A stretch of 26,468 bases of DNA from a virus: positions 1-26,468 of IMG/VR virus record IMGVR_UViG_3300022538_000905; one strand, 5' to 3'. This document shows positions 19,737 to 26,468 of this stretch, piece after piece. The position numbers were made by a program, and so were the translations under genes. Under the pieces are notes generated by a model. That model saw only the letters and a program-made list of their open reading frames with translations, was not told the DNA's origin and made no database searches. Numbering within the stretch: the first letter of the stretch is position 1; each line of letters starts with the position of its first letter.

Positions 19737-20705
19737 TTATAGTGCTCCTCCTAATGTATATCCCGCAGTCTCCGCTGGAGGTTGAACTGGCCAAGAGGGA
19801 GAATATGTTCCGCCTTCAGCGGGAGATAAATATCCCCAATTTTCACGCTCCCTTTGCTTTAACTGTTCCAGCGCTGCCCATCGTTGTAGTTCCTGCGCCC
19901 TTGCCTGCATTGCTGCCTGAGCATTTGCTAGTTCCGCTTCAAGGGATTGTGCTCTTTGCTGCACTTCGTGAGGAGCAGCCTGCATAGCCATCGCATAAGG
20001 ATAAGTTCTTCCAGTAAAGGCTTGCTGTTCTAATTCCATAGCTCTTCCAGCAGCACCCAAAGCAGTCTGTCTTTGTGACTCAAACATTCCTGCCCTTTGA
20101 GACATTAAGGCTTCCTGAAAAGTTTCACCCGCTCTTTGCTCTGCTCCTGCTCTCATACTAGACCAGTAAGTTCCTGGCCCAACAAATCCTCTTCTTAAAT
20201 GGGGAAGAGTTTGTTCCTCAAAATATCTTGTAGCGGGAACTTCTATCTGAGCCCGATAACGCTCCTCAATTGCCTCTGGGGATAAAGATAGAAGTTCTTG
20301 TAGGGTTGTGCGAATAGGTCCCAATCCTGTTTCTAATTGACCAATAATATCCCGAATTTGTTGTGTCTGTGCTAACCTTCGAGCCTCAGCAGCCCAATCG
20401 TATGGAGCGGGTGCTTGAACTCTGGGTATAGGAGCTGAATAAATAGAACCAGTGGGCCCAGTAGGAAAGTCATAGCGAGGTGGTATCCAGGGTTCAGGTG
20501 TAGGCTCGGGCATGGGCTCGGGTGTGGGTTCTGGTGTAGGTTCAAGTGTAGGCCCAGGTGGAAACCTAGATGCAAGAAAAGCTTCATATCCCTCCTGAGT
20601 TGAGTAGGGTAACGTTACACTTGAAGAGGTACCACCACCGCCTCCTTCTGTTGGTTCTGAAGGCGGACCTAGAGGTGTAACTGAAGATTTATACCACACT
20701 GACAT
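19737..20705 (-). CDS. virion protein with Pro-Glu repeat, probable ejection protein, 322 aa
   Basis: Ribosome binding site AAGGAGG precedes the ATG. A Gly/Ser/Pro-rich start is followed by a TPEP/MPEP-type repeat (~residues 50-76), then a Gln/Ala/Arg-rich helical domain (~100-290) with many alternating Ala and Glu, typical of podovirus internal proteins that form a core. The C-terminus is Pro/Gly-rich. The repeat would act as a rigid spacer. No enzyme motif. Confidence 0.6.
   Translation of the reverse strand: MSVWYKSSVTPLGPPSEPTEGGGGGTSSSVTLPYSTQEGYEAFLASRFPPGPTLEPTPEPTPEPMPEPTPEPWIPPRYDFPTGPTGSIYSAPIPRVQAPAPYDWAAEARRLAQTQQIRDIIGQLETGLGPIRTTLQELLSLSPEAIEERYRAQIEVPATRYFEEQTLPHLRRGFVGPGTYWSSMRAGAEQRAGETFQEALMSQRAGMFESQRQTALGAAGRAMELEQQAFTGRTYPYAMAMQAAPHEVQQRAQSLEAELANAQAAMQARAQELQRWAALEQLKQRERENWGYLSPAEGGTYSPSWPVQPPAETAGYTLGGAL
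20478..20558 (-). repeat. short tandem repeat encoding Thr/Met-Pro-Glu-Pro
   Basis: Degenerate 12-base units (GGTTCAGGTGTA-like on the plus strand) encode the PTPEPTPEP... spacer of the 322-aa virion protein. Units differ at third positions, so it is an old or selected repeat rather than a fresh duplication. Copy number could vary by slippage. Confidence 0.7.
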
Positions 20706-20723
20706 TTTATTCCTCCTTAAATT

Positions 20724-21020
20724 TTATAAAGATTTCCCTAACGGCATAGGCATGGGTTTTGATTGCCCAATAACTTGCCCACACATTGGACAACGTTGTG
20801 ATTGCGCAACCATTCTCTGAGCAAAAGGCGAATCCTGGGGTTGCCAACCATGCCGCCCAATCCACACCATACCAGGTTTATAGGCTGGATTAGTAAAACC
20901 AGTTCTAGGATATTGAGTTCTATCCTCTCCTCCGGAAGAAGATGACTGCCAAATTGCTCTCCTGCTTGCGGATTGTGCAGGCGTAAGCCTGTTAGGCATT
21001 AAAAGATCACTTAATGTCAT
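20724..21020 (-). CDS. small late protein with CxxC, 98 aa
   Basis: Ribosome binding site AAAGGAGAG precedes the ATG. The protein is Gln/Ser/Pro-rich and low in predicted secondary structure, with one CPMCGQ pair near residue 77 that cannot form a full zinc site alone but could in a dimer. It lies among the internal virion genes. Function unknown. Confidence 0.55.
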   Translation of the reverse strand: MTLSDLLMPNRLTPAQSASRRAIWQSSSSGGEDRTQYPRTGFTNPAYKPGMVWIGRHGWQPQDSPFAQRMVAQSQRCPMCGQVIGQSKPMPMPLGKSL

Positions 21021-21039
21021 TTATCTCTCCTTTAATTCT

Positions 21040-21522
21040 TTATAAGTATTTTCCTAATAAACTTGGAATAGCCATCCCCGCTAATTGCATAAATGGATTC
21101 GGCGCTGGCTGCTCCATGTAAGTATTCGTCATAGGAGTACCAAGATAGCTAAGTCCCATCTGATATGGCTCTTGCCAAATTCGCTGGGCATGAGGAACAG
21201 CAGCAGTAGATGCCTGAATAGCCCTCAGTCCCATCATTCCATAAGTAAAAGCAAAACGAGGATCTACTGCTAGGGCTCGTTGTAAAGCAGCTATAGCTGG
21301 CTGTTCTAATTCAGCGCCGAAAGGTTGACCGCCCTGACCATTCGCACCTACTCCAGAAGGATAACCCAATCTTTGAGATAAACGAGGCTGCATTTGCTCA
21401 GATATTAACTGTTGTTCAGGGCTTAAACTGGAAATAGTCTTTGGGCCACCACCGCCTCCTCTTCCACTAAAAAGTCCTCCCAATAATGCTCCTCCTAATA
21501 TTGGTAAAATTGGAAATGCCAT
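21040..21522 (-). CDS. small virion protein with Gly-rich hydrophobic N-terminus, 160 aa
   Basis: Ribosome binding site AAAGGAGGAAA precedes the ATG. It starts with a hydrophobic glycine-zipper-like segment (LPILGGALLGGLFSG) and a Gly run, then a Gln/Ala-rich helical region (~60-120). This resembles small podovirus internal or membrane-inserting virion proteins. Role inferred from position only. Confidence 0.55.
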   Translation of the reverse strand: MAFPILPILGGALLGGLFSGRGGGGGPKTISSLSPEQQLISEQMQPRLSQRLGYPSGVGANGQGGQPFGAELEQPAIAALQRALAVDPRFAFTYGMMGLRAIQASTAAVPHAQRIWQEPYQMGLSYLGTPMTNTYMEQPAPNPFMQLAGMAIPSLLGKYL

Positions 21523-21536
21523 TGTTGTTTCCTCCT

Positions 21537-21821
21537 TTACGTCATATTCAAATACCGTAAGACACCATTTATTCTTGTATATAATCTTCTTACGCTCACT
21601 CCATTGTCATACAGGAAAAACTCACCCTCATTTAAATCACTCACTGTGGGAGCTGAAGATGAAATCTTAAAGGAAATATTACCATTAGAAATATCCTGAT
21701 GTATATCTCTTACTAAATCATCAAGTAGAATCTGCCATTTTCTAAAAAACACCTTTTGCTCTTCTGGCATCTCTTCGGGAAGTTCAGGCCAAGTTATAGA
21801 CTTTGGAGTTTTTACTCTCAC
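21537..21821 (-). CDS. small tail/hub-associated protein, 94 aa
   Basis: The GTG start overlaps the stop of the gp10-like gene (GTGA). An N-terminal Pro/Glu-rich helix precedes a beta-rich end (APTVSDLNEGEFFLYDNG...RLYTRINGVLRYLNM), a pattern seen in many small phage tail proteins encoded beside the hub or fibre. Probably a tail accessory protein. Confidence 0.55.
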   Translation of the reverse strand: MRVKTPKSITWPELPEEMPEEQKVFFRKWQILLDDLVRDIHQDISNGNISFKISSSAPTVSDLNEGEFFLYDNGVSVRRLYTRINGVLRYLNMT

Positions 21822-23335
21822 TGTGCTTTTTCCTGATACATAAGGTCGTATTTTGATTGAATCTCAAAAGTTTCAGATTCAGTATTATTGCGAAATCTTA
21901 TTCGACATCTATCAGCCGTTACATCAAAGTTCTGGGTATATTCTACCCAGGAGGAAGTTAAGGTTACAGTTCCCGCATTCGTCCAGCTTGTCCCCTCGTC
22001 AGTGGAATAATCAATTGTTACTCCATCTCCCTTGCCATAAAATCTTACTCCCAACCATCTACCAATCAGGGGGCGATCTGATTTCTCTTCCTTTACCGTA
22101 TAATCTGGAGTCTCAAAATATCCGTCAATGGCAGAGCCAGCATCATTGATGGAGAGATAATTGTATCTTCGGACATATCCATCGCTTGTTCCGAAGAATA
22201 GAGCCGAGAAAACTTCTGAGAAAACCTTATCATCCCAGGATTGCGATAACTCATCCCAAGTAGCATCAATAGCATCCCAAGAGGTGGTAGCCTGAGCTTT
22301 CCATAATCCCCCTGCCGTAGCACTTAATTTGAACTTAAACCAAGATTTCTCTTCCCAATTATATACCCAGGCTGTATCTGGATATTCTCCTGTCGTTGGA
22401 ATACAAAGCCAGTATTGATTATATTGATCTAGCTTAAAGGCAAAAATCCTATCTTTATACGGTGCATTAAGAGTAGAAAAAAGTTCGTGTTTAATAGAAT
22501 TACCAATAGGATAGACAATATTTGAGCCATCATAGGAATAAACATTATCAGTCCCCAAGAAAAAGTGCCTATCTTTGATATTAACCAGGCTTCCTTGAGC
22601 AAAAAGCCCGCTTCCTGAAACTTTAGTTACAAAAGCAAAAATAGATGTTCCCCCAGCCCAATCACAAAGGATAATACAATCCTCTTTGTAAATAACTAGA
22701 TGATCGCCTAAAAGGTCGGCCCCTATAATCCAGCCAGGGAAATCAACTAAATCGTTAGTTCCAGCATCTCCTGTGTCCCAGTCCTCTGGGTCTCCCACAT
22801 CAGACCACCTAACTCTTTGAGGAACAGCGTTGCCACTTTCCATTGTATTGAGAAGCATAAGATGATTATAGAATTGACGAATTATCTTTGCCTTATAATT
22901 AGTAGCTCCCCCCAAATTAGCCACATCTCCATTTCCCGTCCATTTCTTTATATTGTCAATGTAGTTGGTAAAAATGAGTTTATCGTTCATCTCCGTAAAA
23001 GAGACCGGATAATCTATATCTCCTGACAAAGAGCCCGATAAAGAACCCCAAGTATCAGTAGTTGAATCATATTTATAAATATCTCCCGTAGTAATAGCTA
23101 AAAGGAAGTTATCTCCCGCAAAGGTCTCAAACTCAACCACTGCTCCCACTGGCTCCCCAGTAAAAGGTAATCCATTCCCAAAATTGACCTGACCAGTTCT
23201 TTTTTTCCCTATGCTTCTGTAAATCCAGAAATTCTGAGCGTTAGGAGAGAAACCTGGCTCTAACTCCCAACCCGCTTTTCTATATTCTAATCCCTTTTTG
23301 GGCAGTGGTATTGGTCTAATTTTAATCTCAGGCAT
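21818..23335 (-). CDS. P22 gp10-like tail hub/stabilisation protein, 505 aa
   Basis: The opening is typical (GLEYRKAGWELEPGFSPNAQNFW, followed by a strongly beta-rich body with YKYDSTTDTWGSLSG-type blades, NDKLIFTNY and KIIRQFYNHLMLLNT), matching the beta-propeller tail hub proteins of short-tailed phages. The length is close to P22 gp10 (472 aa). WSDVGDPEDWDTGDAG is a typical ring-loop element. The C-terminal ~120 residues look like a separate beta-sandwich (RWLGVRFYGKGDGVTIDYSTDEG). It extends the portal-adaptor channel and plugs it. The ATG at 23335 lies one base after the upstream stop. Confidence 0.65.
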   Translation of the reverse strand: MPEIKIRPIPLPKKGLEYRKAGWELEPGFSPNAQNFWIYRSIGKKRTGQVNFGNGLPFTGEPVGAVVEFETFAGDNFLLAITTGDIYKYDSTTDTWGSLSGSLSGDIDYPVSFTEMNDKLIFTNYIDNIKKWTGNGDVANLGGATNYKAKIIRQFYNHLMLLNTMESGNAVPQRVRWSDVGDPEDWDTGDAGTNDLVDFPGWIIGADLLGDHLVIYKEDCIILCDWAGGTSIFAFVTKVSGSGLFAQGSLVNIKDRHFFLGTDNVYSYDGSNIVYPIGNSIKHELFSTLNAPYKDRIFAFKLDQYNQYWLCIPTTGEYPDTAWVYNWEEKSWFKFKLSATAGGLWKAQATTSWDAIDATWDELSQSWDDKVFSEVFSALFFGTSDGYVRRYNYLSINDAGSAIDGYFETPDYTVKEEKSDRPLIGRWLGVRFYGKGDGVTIDYSTDEGTSWTNAGTVTLTSSWVEYTQNFDVTADRCRIRFRNNTESETFEIQSKYDLMYQEKAQ

Positions 23336-23336
23336 A

Positions 23337-23816
23337 TTAAGCTCGGTTGTAATATAGAGTTATAGTTAAGTGGTCTCCACCAGCCGTAGTTGAACCAACC
23401 TGGTCTATGTCATAAGAAAGTCTATCGCCTAGCGCTACAGCCGTAACACTTGGAGTACCAGAAGAGCCAGCATTACTTCCATCGGCAATCGTGACCAATG
23501 TAGAGGTTGTAAGAACTGAACTACCATTTTTGTTTATATCCACAAGAAGTGCTGCACCAGTCGGAGCGGTATCAGCGTAGGCTTTCGCCTTAAGAAGAGT
23601 TACAGCCCAGGGCATTACTACTGAGGAAATCTTCGCTCCCGTAGCTGCATTAGAATCATAGCACCAGGCTAGAGCTCCAGAACCTTTAGAAGAATCAGCA
23701 AGTTGTGGCAGGCAAGTCTCTATGGCTGACCAATTAGCTCTTATTAAATCATCCGAAGTTTTTAGCGAATCTGTTCCTGCGGGCTTGGCTTTATTCCAGC
23801 TTCCTATTGCTGCCAT
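23337..23816 (-). CDS. beta-rich tail/fibre protein, 159 aa
   Basis: Ribosome binding site AAAAGGAGT precedes the ATG. The N-terminal 45 residues are helical. The rest (LLVDINKNGSSVL..., VTIADGSNAGSSGTP, DRLSYDIDQVGSTTAGGDHLTI) has the Gly/Ser/Thr-rich strands of a jelly-roll receptor- or carbohydrate-binding domain. Located between the hub and the discoidin-like gene, it is a candidate fibre tip or virion surface protein. Confidence 0.55.
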   Translation of the reverse strand: MAAIGSWNKAKPAGTDSLKTSDDLIRANWSAIETCLPQLADSSKGSGALAWCYDSNAATGAKISSVVMPWAVTLLKAKAYADTAPTGAALLVDINKNGSSVLTTSTLVTIADGSNAGSSGTPSVTAVALGDRLSYDIDQVGSTTAGGDHLTITLYYNRA

Positions 23817-23828
23817 AATTTACTCCTT

Positions 23829-24287
23829 TTATTCCATAAATATTGGTGATTGTAGGCTTCTCTCCATCATGTCCATTTCATGAATAATATAAGCATTACC
23901 CGTCGTGACGGTCATAACAATTCTATAATAACGATAAGCAGTAGTGTTGGAAAAAGTAAAGGATTTTTTCTCATCATTAGGATTCCAAGAAATACCTGAT
24001 TGAGTATCTAAAACATCCCAGTCCGAATCGTTATTAGAACCTTCAAATGTCCAAGCAGTAGGATGGAAGTCTGCCCCACTAATATGACTTTGAAAATAGT
24101 ATTTAATTACTGTTTTGGCATTTCCATCACCTAAATCATATTTTAGCCAATGAGTTCCTGATGTGCCACTATTCCATCTGTTGGTGTCGCTATCCCAAAT
24201 ATCATTAAAGGCCTCAGCTACAGAACTTTCGCTGTCAGCACTTGCAGAAGGTGTTCCACCAGTAGCTACATCAGGACCATAGGCCAT
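23829..24287 (-). CDS. F5/8 type C (discoidin)-like domain protein
   Basis: The start is the ATG at 24287 (TGATG overlap) behind GAGGTGG. The protein of about 152 aa is one discoidin fold: ESSVAEAFNDIWDS at the start, HWLKYDLGDGNAKTVIKYYFQS, HPTAWTFEGSNNDSDWDVLD, then YRYYRIVMT. Such domains bind sugars or lipids. In a virion it probably decorates the head or tail and contacts the host surface. It is translationally coupled to the adaptor gene. Confidence 0.75.
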   Translation of the reverse strand: MAYGPDVATGGTPSASADSESSVAEAFNDIWDSDTNRWNSGTSGTHWLKYDLGDGNAKTVIKYYFQSHISGADFHPTAWTFEGSNNDSDWDVLDTQSGISWNPNDEKKSFTFSNTTAYRYYRIVMTVTTGNAYIIHEMDMMERSLQSPIFME

Positions 24288-24973
24288 CAATCCACCTCTT
24301 TCACAAAAGGATTAGCCCAATATTCTCCGATAGAACCACCCTCAGCACCAGAATCATATCCTCTAGCTACGGGACTCCAATCTGGGTCTTCCATATCACC
24401 TCTTACTGCCATAACCAGCATTCTATTATATCGAGCCTCCCACATCTTTATGTCATTAACATCACCAATGGAATAAGAAAGCTCTAAGGCTGTAGCCGAG
24501 ACAATTAAATCATCCTTGTTGGTTAAATCTGGTGTCTCGCCATCGGTGGTAACGTCAGAAGCCCACTTAGAGTATCTAATCCAGACATCATAAGCAGTAT
24601 CGGGATACCTGAAAAATCTAACCTGAGTCCCTTCTCTGATATACCAGTTGGGTTTGCCCGTTGTATATTGAGAAGGGTCAGAGACAATCTTATCATAATA
24701 GCGAGGTAAAACCTTATGTAGCTTCCTAGAGTTAGCGCTATCTTCTAAAACCAAACTCAGGATAACTCGGCAATTAGTGGGAAGGGCTGCCGTATCAGCA
24801 GCAGAGGTTGTGTCCATAGTCGTTTTGTCAAAGGTATCCAGCTCACTCCACATATGGGCCCTGGTTATACGCTTCAGGGCCCAACCAACATAGGTTTGAA
24901 TCTCGGTAGTCTTATCAGTTCTACCTGTTACACCTTCAACTTCAGTAACAATCTCGCCTCTATTCAACGCCAT
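24287..24973 (-). CDS. head-tail adaptor (P22 gp4-like), 228 aa
   Basis: The start overlaps the upstream stop (TAATG). The helical N-terminus (EIVTEVEGVTGRTDKTTEIQTYVGWALKRIT) with ITRAHMWSEL, a central beta domain (WYIREGTQVRFFRYPDTAYDVWIRYSKW) and a helical end (ALELSYSIGDVNDIKMWEARYNRML) are the signature order of podovirus gp4/tail-tube-A-like adaptors. They bind the portal ring and carry the tail. Position between head and tail genes agrees. Confidence 0.65.
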   Translation of the reverse strand: MALNRGEIVTEVEGVTGRTDKTTEIQTYVGWALKRITRAHMWSELDTFDKTTMDTTSAADTAALPTNCRVILSLVLEDSANSRKLHKVLPRYYDKIVSDPSQYTTGKPNWYIREGTQVRFFRYPDTAYDVWIRYSKWASDVTTDGETPDLTNKDDLIVSATALELSYSIGDVNDIKMWEARYNRMLVMAVRGDMEDPDWSPVARGYDSGAEGGSIGEYWANPFVKEVD

Positions 24974-25293
24974 TAAATCATCCCTGTAGCAATAAAGTTT
25001 ACCTCACCCGCATCGCCACTAGCAAGTTCAGTCATCGGGCCACTGGTGTTAGTAATGGTAAAGCAATGGAAACACTTGTCAGTGGTATCCCAGCGAACCG
25101 GGTACAGATTATCGGTTGTGCCATCACAAACTACCCGCTTAACTGTTTTGAAATACTTGGTAATGTCGGTAATCTCAGCCCCAGTCGTGCTATAGGTTGT
25201 GATGTCACACTTACCAATAACCATACCTAGATTGCGAGATATTCTCTCAGCTCTCGGATGATCCACAGTTGTAGTACTTGCATAAGTTGCCAT
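24973..25293 (-). CDS. small virion structural protein, 106 aa
   Basis: Ribosome binding site GGAGGAATTAA precedes the ATG. Thr/Asp-rich beta strands (CDITTYSTTGAEITDITKYF...RVVCDGTTDNL) and a closing EVNFIATGMI suggest a small head-decoration or head-completion protein. It sits between the capsid/decoration genes and the adaptor. Confidence 0.5.
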   Translation of the reverse strand: MATYASTTTVDHPRAERISRNLGMVIGKCDITTYSTTGAEITDITKYFKTVKRVVCDGTTDNLYPVRWDTTDKCFHCFTITNTSGPMTELASGDAGEVNFIATGMI

Positions 25294-25314
25294 TTAATTC
25301 CTCCATTTTTAGGA

Positions 25315-25352
25315 GGGGGAGGAGTGTCGGAGTTCAACCGTTTCCCTCCCCC
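25315..25352 (-). terminator. GC-rich hairpin between late genes (partial terminator or processing site)
   Basis: GGGGGAGG (25315-25322) pairs perfectly with CCTCCCCC (25345-25352) around a 22-base loop. No clear U-run follows on the minus strand, so it is not a full intrinsic terminator. It could lower expression of genes after the decoration gene or stabilise the upstream mRNA. Confidence 0.4.
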
Positions 25353-25365
25353 GTTATTTTTCCTC

Positions 25366-26184
25366 TTACGGTTGTATCATTAGATACAATGCCATACATC
25401 CAGCAGCATCACCCACTTCTAGTATGTAACCAACGAAATGCTCGGTGAAAACGTCAGAAACCTGAACTGCTCCTTCGGTGCCATCACTCACACACGCTAC
25501 ACTTCCCTTGGCCCCAACCGCAGAAGTATCAGCAAGAGCGGTGCATGGTCCCCACGTTTGCAGCCAACCATACGGAGCCTCCGATACATCAATTGCCGTG
25601 GGAGCAACTCCCATAGCACAATCGTCGTCTGCCGCACCAGAAACCGCTTGTCGTAGGTTATCATAGAGACAACCCGTGATAGCAAAATCAGTTGCGTCAT
25701 TCCCAAGGGCTACTACTATTGGATCGTAAAGCTCAAGCATAAATGAGGTAGTTGCATTAAGAGCTGGGTCAGTTGGATAGAGTTTTTCCCCAGTTTTACT
25801 GTTTCTCTTAATTCCATAGCAGTAACCTATTCCAGCACCATCAGTAATGTGGAAAAAACCATCTACCCAGTTATCCTTAGTTTGAGCAGCTAGAAGAATC
25901 TCGACCTTAGTAGCTCCCGCAGCCGCAGCGTAGTTTCCATCACAGACAATGACATTATCAGTATCAACTATACTCCCAGCACTCTCGTCTTGACCCACCA
26001 AATATCCCGCAGCCGTATCTGCTACATACTTGGCATAGTAGAAAACTCTCGGCCCAACTCTAATTCTTGTACCCAAGCGACAAACTGCTTTGTCTCTTGT
26101 TTCATAAATCCCCTGTTTTGGAGCAATGGTAGCTTCTTGTGATACAAAGCCCTGCACTGGTCCAATGTGTTCAACTTCAGCCAT
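25366..26184 (-). CDS. head decoration-like virion protein, 272 aa
   Basis: Ribosome binding site AAAGGAGGG precedes the ATG. Ala/Gly/Asp-rich with many short beta strands (RVFYYAKYVADTAAGYLVGQDES..., DNVIVCDGNYAAAAGATKVEI). The last part repeats short Ala/Gly/Ser/Val strands. It follows the capsid gene directly, the usual place for a decoration or capsid-stabilising protein. An alternative is a capsid-associated scaffold product, though no protease motif is seen. Confidence 0.55.
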   Translation of the reverse strand: MAEVEHIGPVQGFVSQEATIAPKQGIYETRDKAVCRLGTRIRVGPRVFYYAKYVADTAAGYLVGQDESAGSIVDTDNVIVCDGNYAAAAGATKVEILLAAQTKDNWVDGFFHITDGAGIGYCYGIKRNSKTGEKLYPTDPALNATTSFMLELYDPIVVALGNDATDFAITGCLYDNLRQAVSGAADDDCAMGVAPTAIDVSEAPYGWLQTWGPCTALADTSAVGAKGSVACVSDGTEGAVQVSDVFTEHFVGYILEVGDAAGCMALYLMIQP

Positions 26185-26222
26185 TTTATTACCCTCCTTT
26201 TGGTATTTTTGGCTTACCTCAA

Positions 26223-26246
26223 GGGGCTGGTTAGCGTTCCAGCCCC
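26223..26246 (-). terminator. hairpin after the capsid gene
   Basis: GGGGCTGG (26223-26230) and CCAGCCCC (26239-26246) form a perfect 8-bp stem with an 8-base loop, between the capsid stop and the decoration gene. Only UUGAG follows on the minus strand, so termination would be partial. Such attenuating hairpins after capsid genes set a high capsid-to-downstream ratio. Confidence 0.5.
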
Positions 26247-26264
26247 AGAAGGATTATTTACTTA

Positions 26265-26468
26265 CTAACTTGTCTCTCCAATATCAAACAACACACCCTG
26301 TCTTTCGAAATTCGTAAAGACAAGATTACCAGCCACGATTACCTGAGCTACTCGGTCATTAACCTGATTTGGAATGGATTTCCAATCAGTCATAGCAAAA
26401 TTCGCTCCTTCCTGAGCCACCCATTCGATATACTTAGAATTCAAGAAATACATTGAATTCTCTTTACA
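26265..26468 (-). CDS. major capsid protein, C-terminal fragment (runs off the window)
   Basis: Only the last 67 codons are inside. The visible part (NSMYFLNSKYIEWV..., NQVNDRVAQVIVAGNLVFTNFERQGVLFDI) matches the end of HK97-fold podovirus capsids, in which an 'N.MYFLN.kYi.l' helix precedes the 'aGNL...nrR..g.l' strands of the axial domain. It lies at the head of the leftward late gene order seen here. The start and most of the protein are to the right of base 26468. Confidence 0.65.
   Translation of the reverse strand, partial: CKENSMYFLNSKYIEWVAQEGANFAMTDWKSIPNQVNDRVAQVIVAGNLVFTNFERQGVLFDIGETS

Noticed and set aside
1-26468. CRISPR array or cas genes
   Set aside because: No regularly spaced direct repeats and no Cas-like protein were found. 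The only long repeat is the single pair at 386-424 and 11541-11579.

Overview
The window is a segment of a tailed-phage (or prophage) genome, AT-rich, with strong GGAGG-type ribosome binding sites, frequent ATGA/TAATG gene overlaps and several GTG/TTG starts. The right half encodes a short-tailed (podovirus-like) virion. Reading leftward from the right edge it contains the C-terminus of a major capsid protein, a head-decoration-like protein, a P22 gp4-like head-tail adaptor, a discoidin-domain protein, a P22 gp10-like tail hub and a set of large internal/ejection-type proteins. No sheath, tail tube or tape measure is present. Portal and terminase should lie beyond base 26468. The host cannot be named. 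Secreted proteins with Sec signal peptides and an outer-membrane-like product (11619-12059) hint at a diderm bacterium.

Layout. (1) 26-9155, plus strand: an early region of about 27 mostly tiny overlapping genes, many with CxxC zinc-knuckle motifs. The larger ones are an HNH protein, a 345-aa probable DNA-metabolism protein, a winged-helix plus RecA-like P-loop ATPase, an ASCH-like protein and a calcineurin-like phosphoesterase with a changed metal motif. (2) 9172-11366, minus strand: an accessory block with a secreted trypsin-like protease, small membrane and zinc-ribbon proteins, and a broken LAGLIDADG homing endonuclease. (3) 11619-14332, minus strand: an outer-membrane-like protein, a subtilisin-family protease, an XhlA-like coiled-coil/TM protein and a degenerate PurD-like ATP-grasp protein, probably the lysis/host-interaction module. 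(4) 14547-14959, plus strand: a two-gene moron-like cassette facing against the late genes. (5) 14956-26468, minus strand: virion structural genes.

The most unusual content is non-coding. Three plus-strand loci (about 328-504, 11418-11642 and 14366-14497) each follow a sigma-70-type promoter with an extended -10 (TGC-TA...). The first two share an identical 39-base core inside a series of hairpins that show compensatory base changes. They end in a CCCC/GGGG stem followed by GTCAA, which closely resembles the right-end omega/reRNA scaffold of IS200/IS605 TnpB elements. No tnpB or transposase gene is present, so these look like free-standing, promoter-driven, guide-RNA-like genes. The third has a different, pseudoknot-capable architecture of unknown class.
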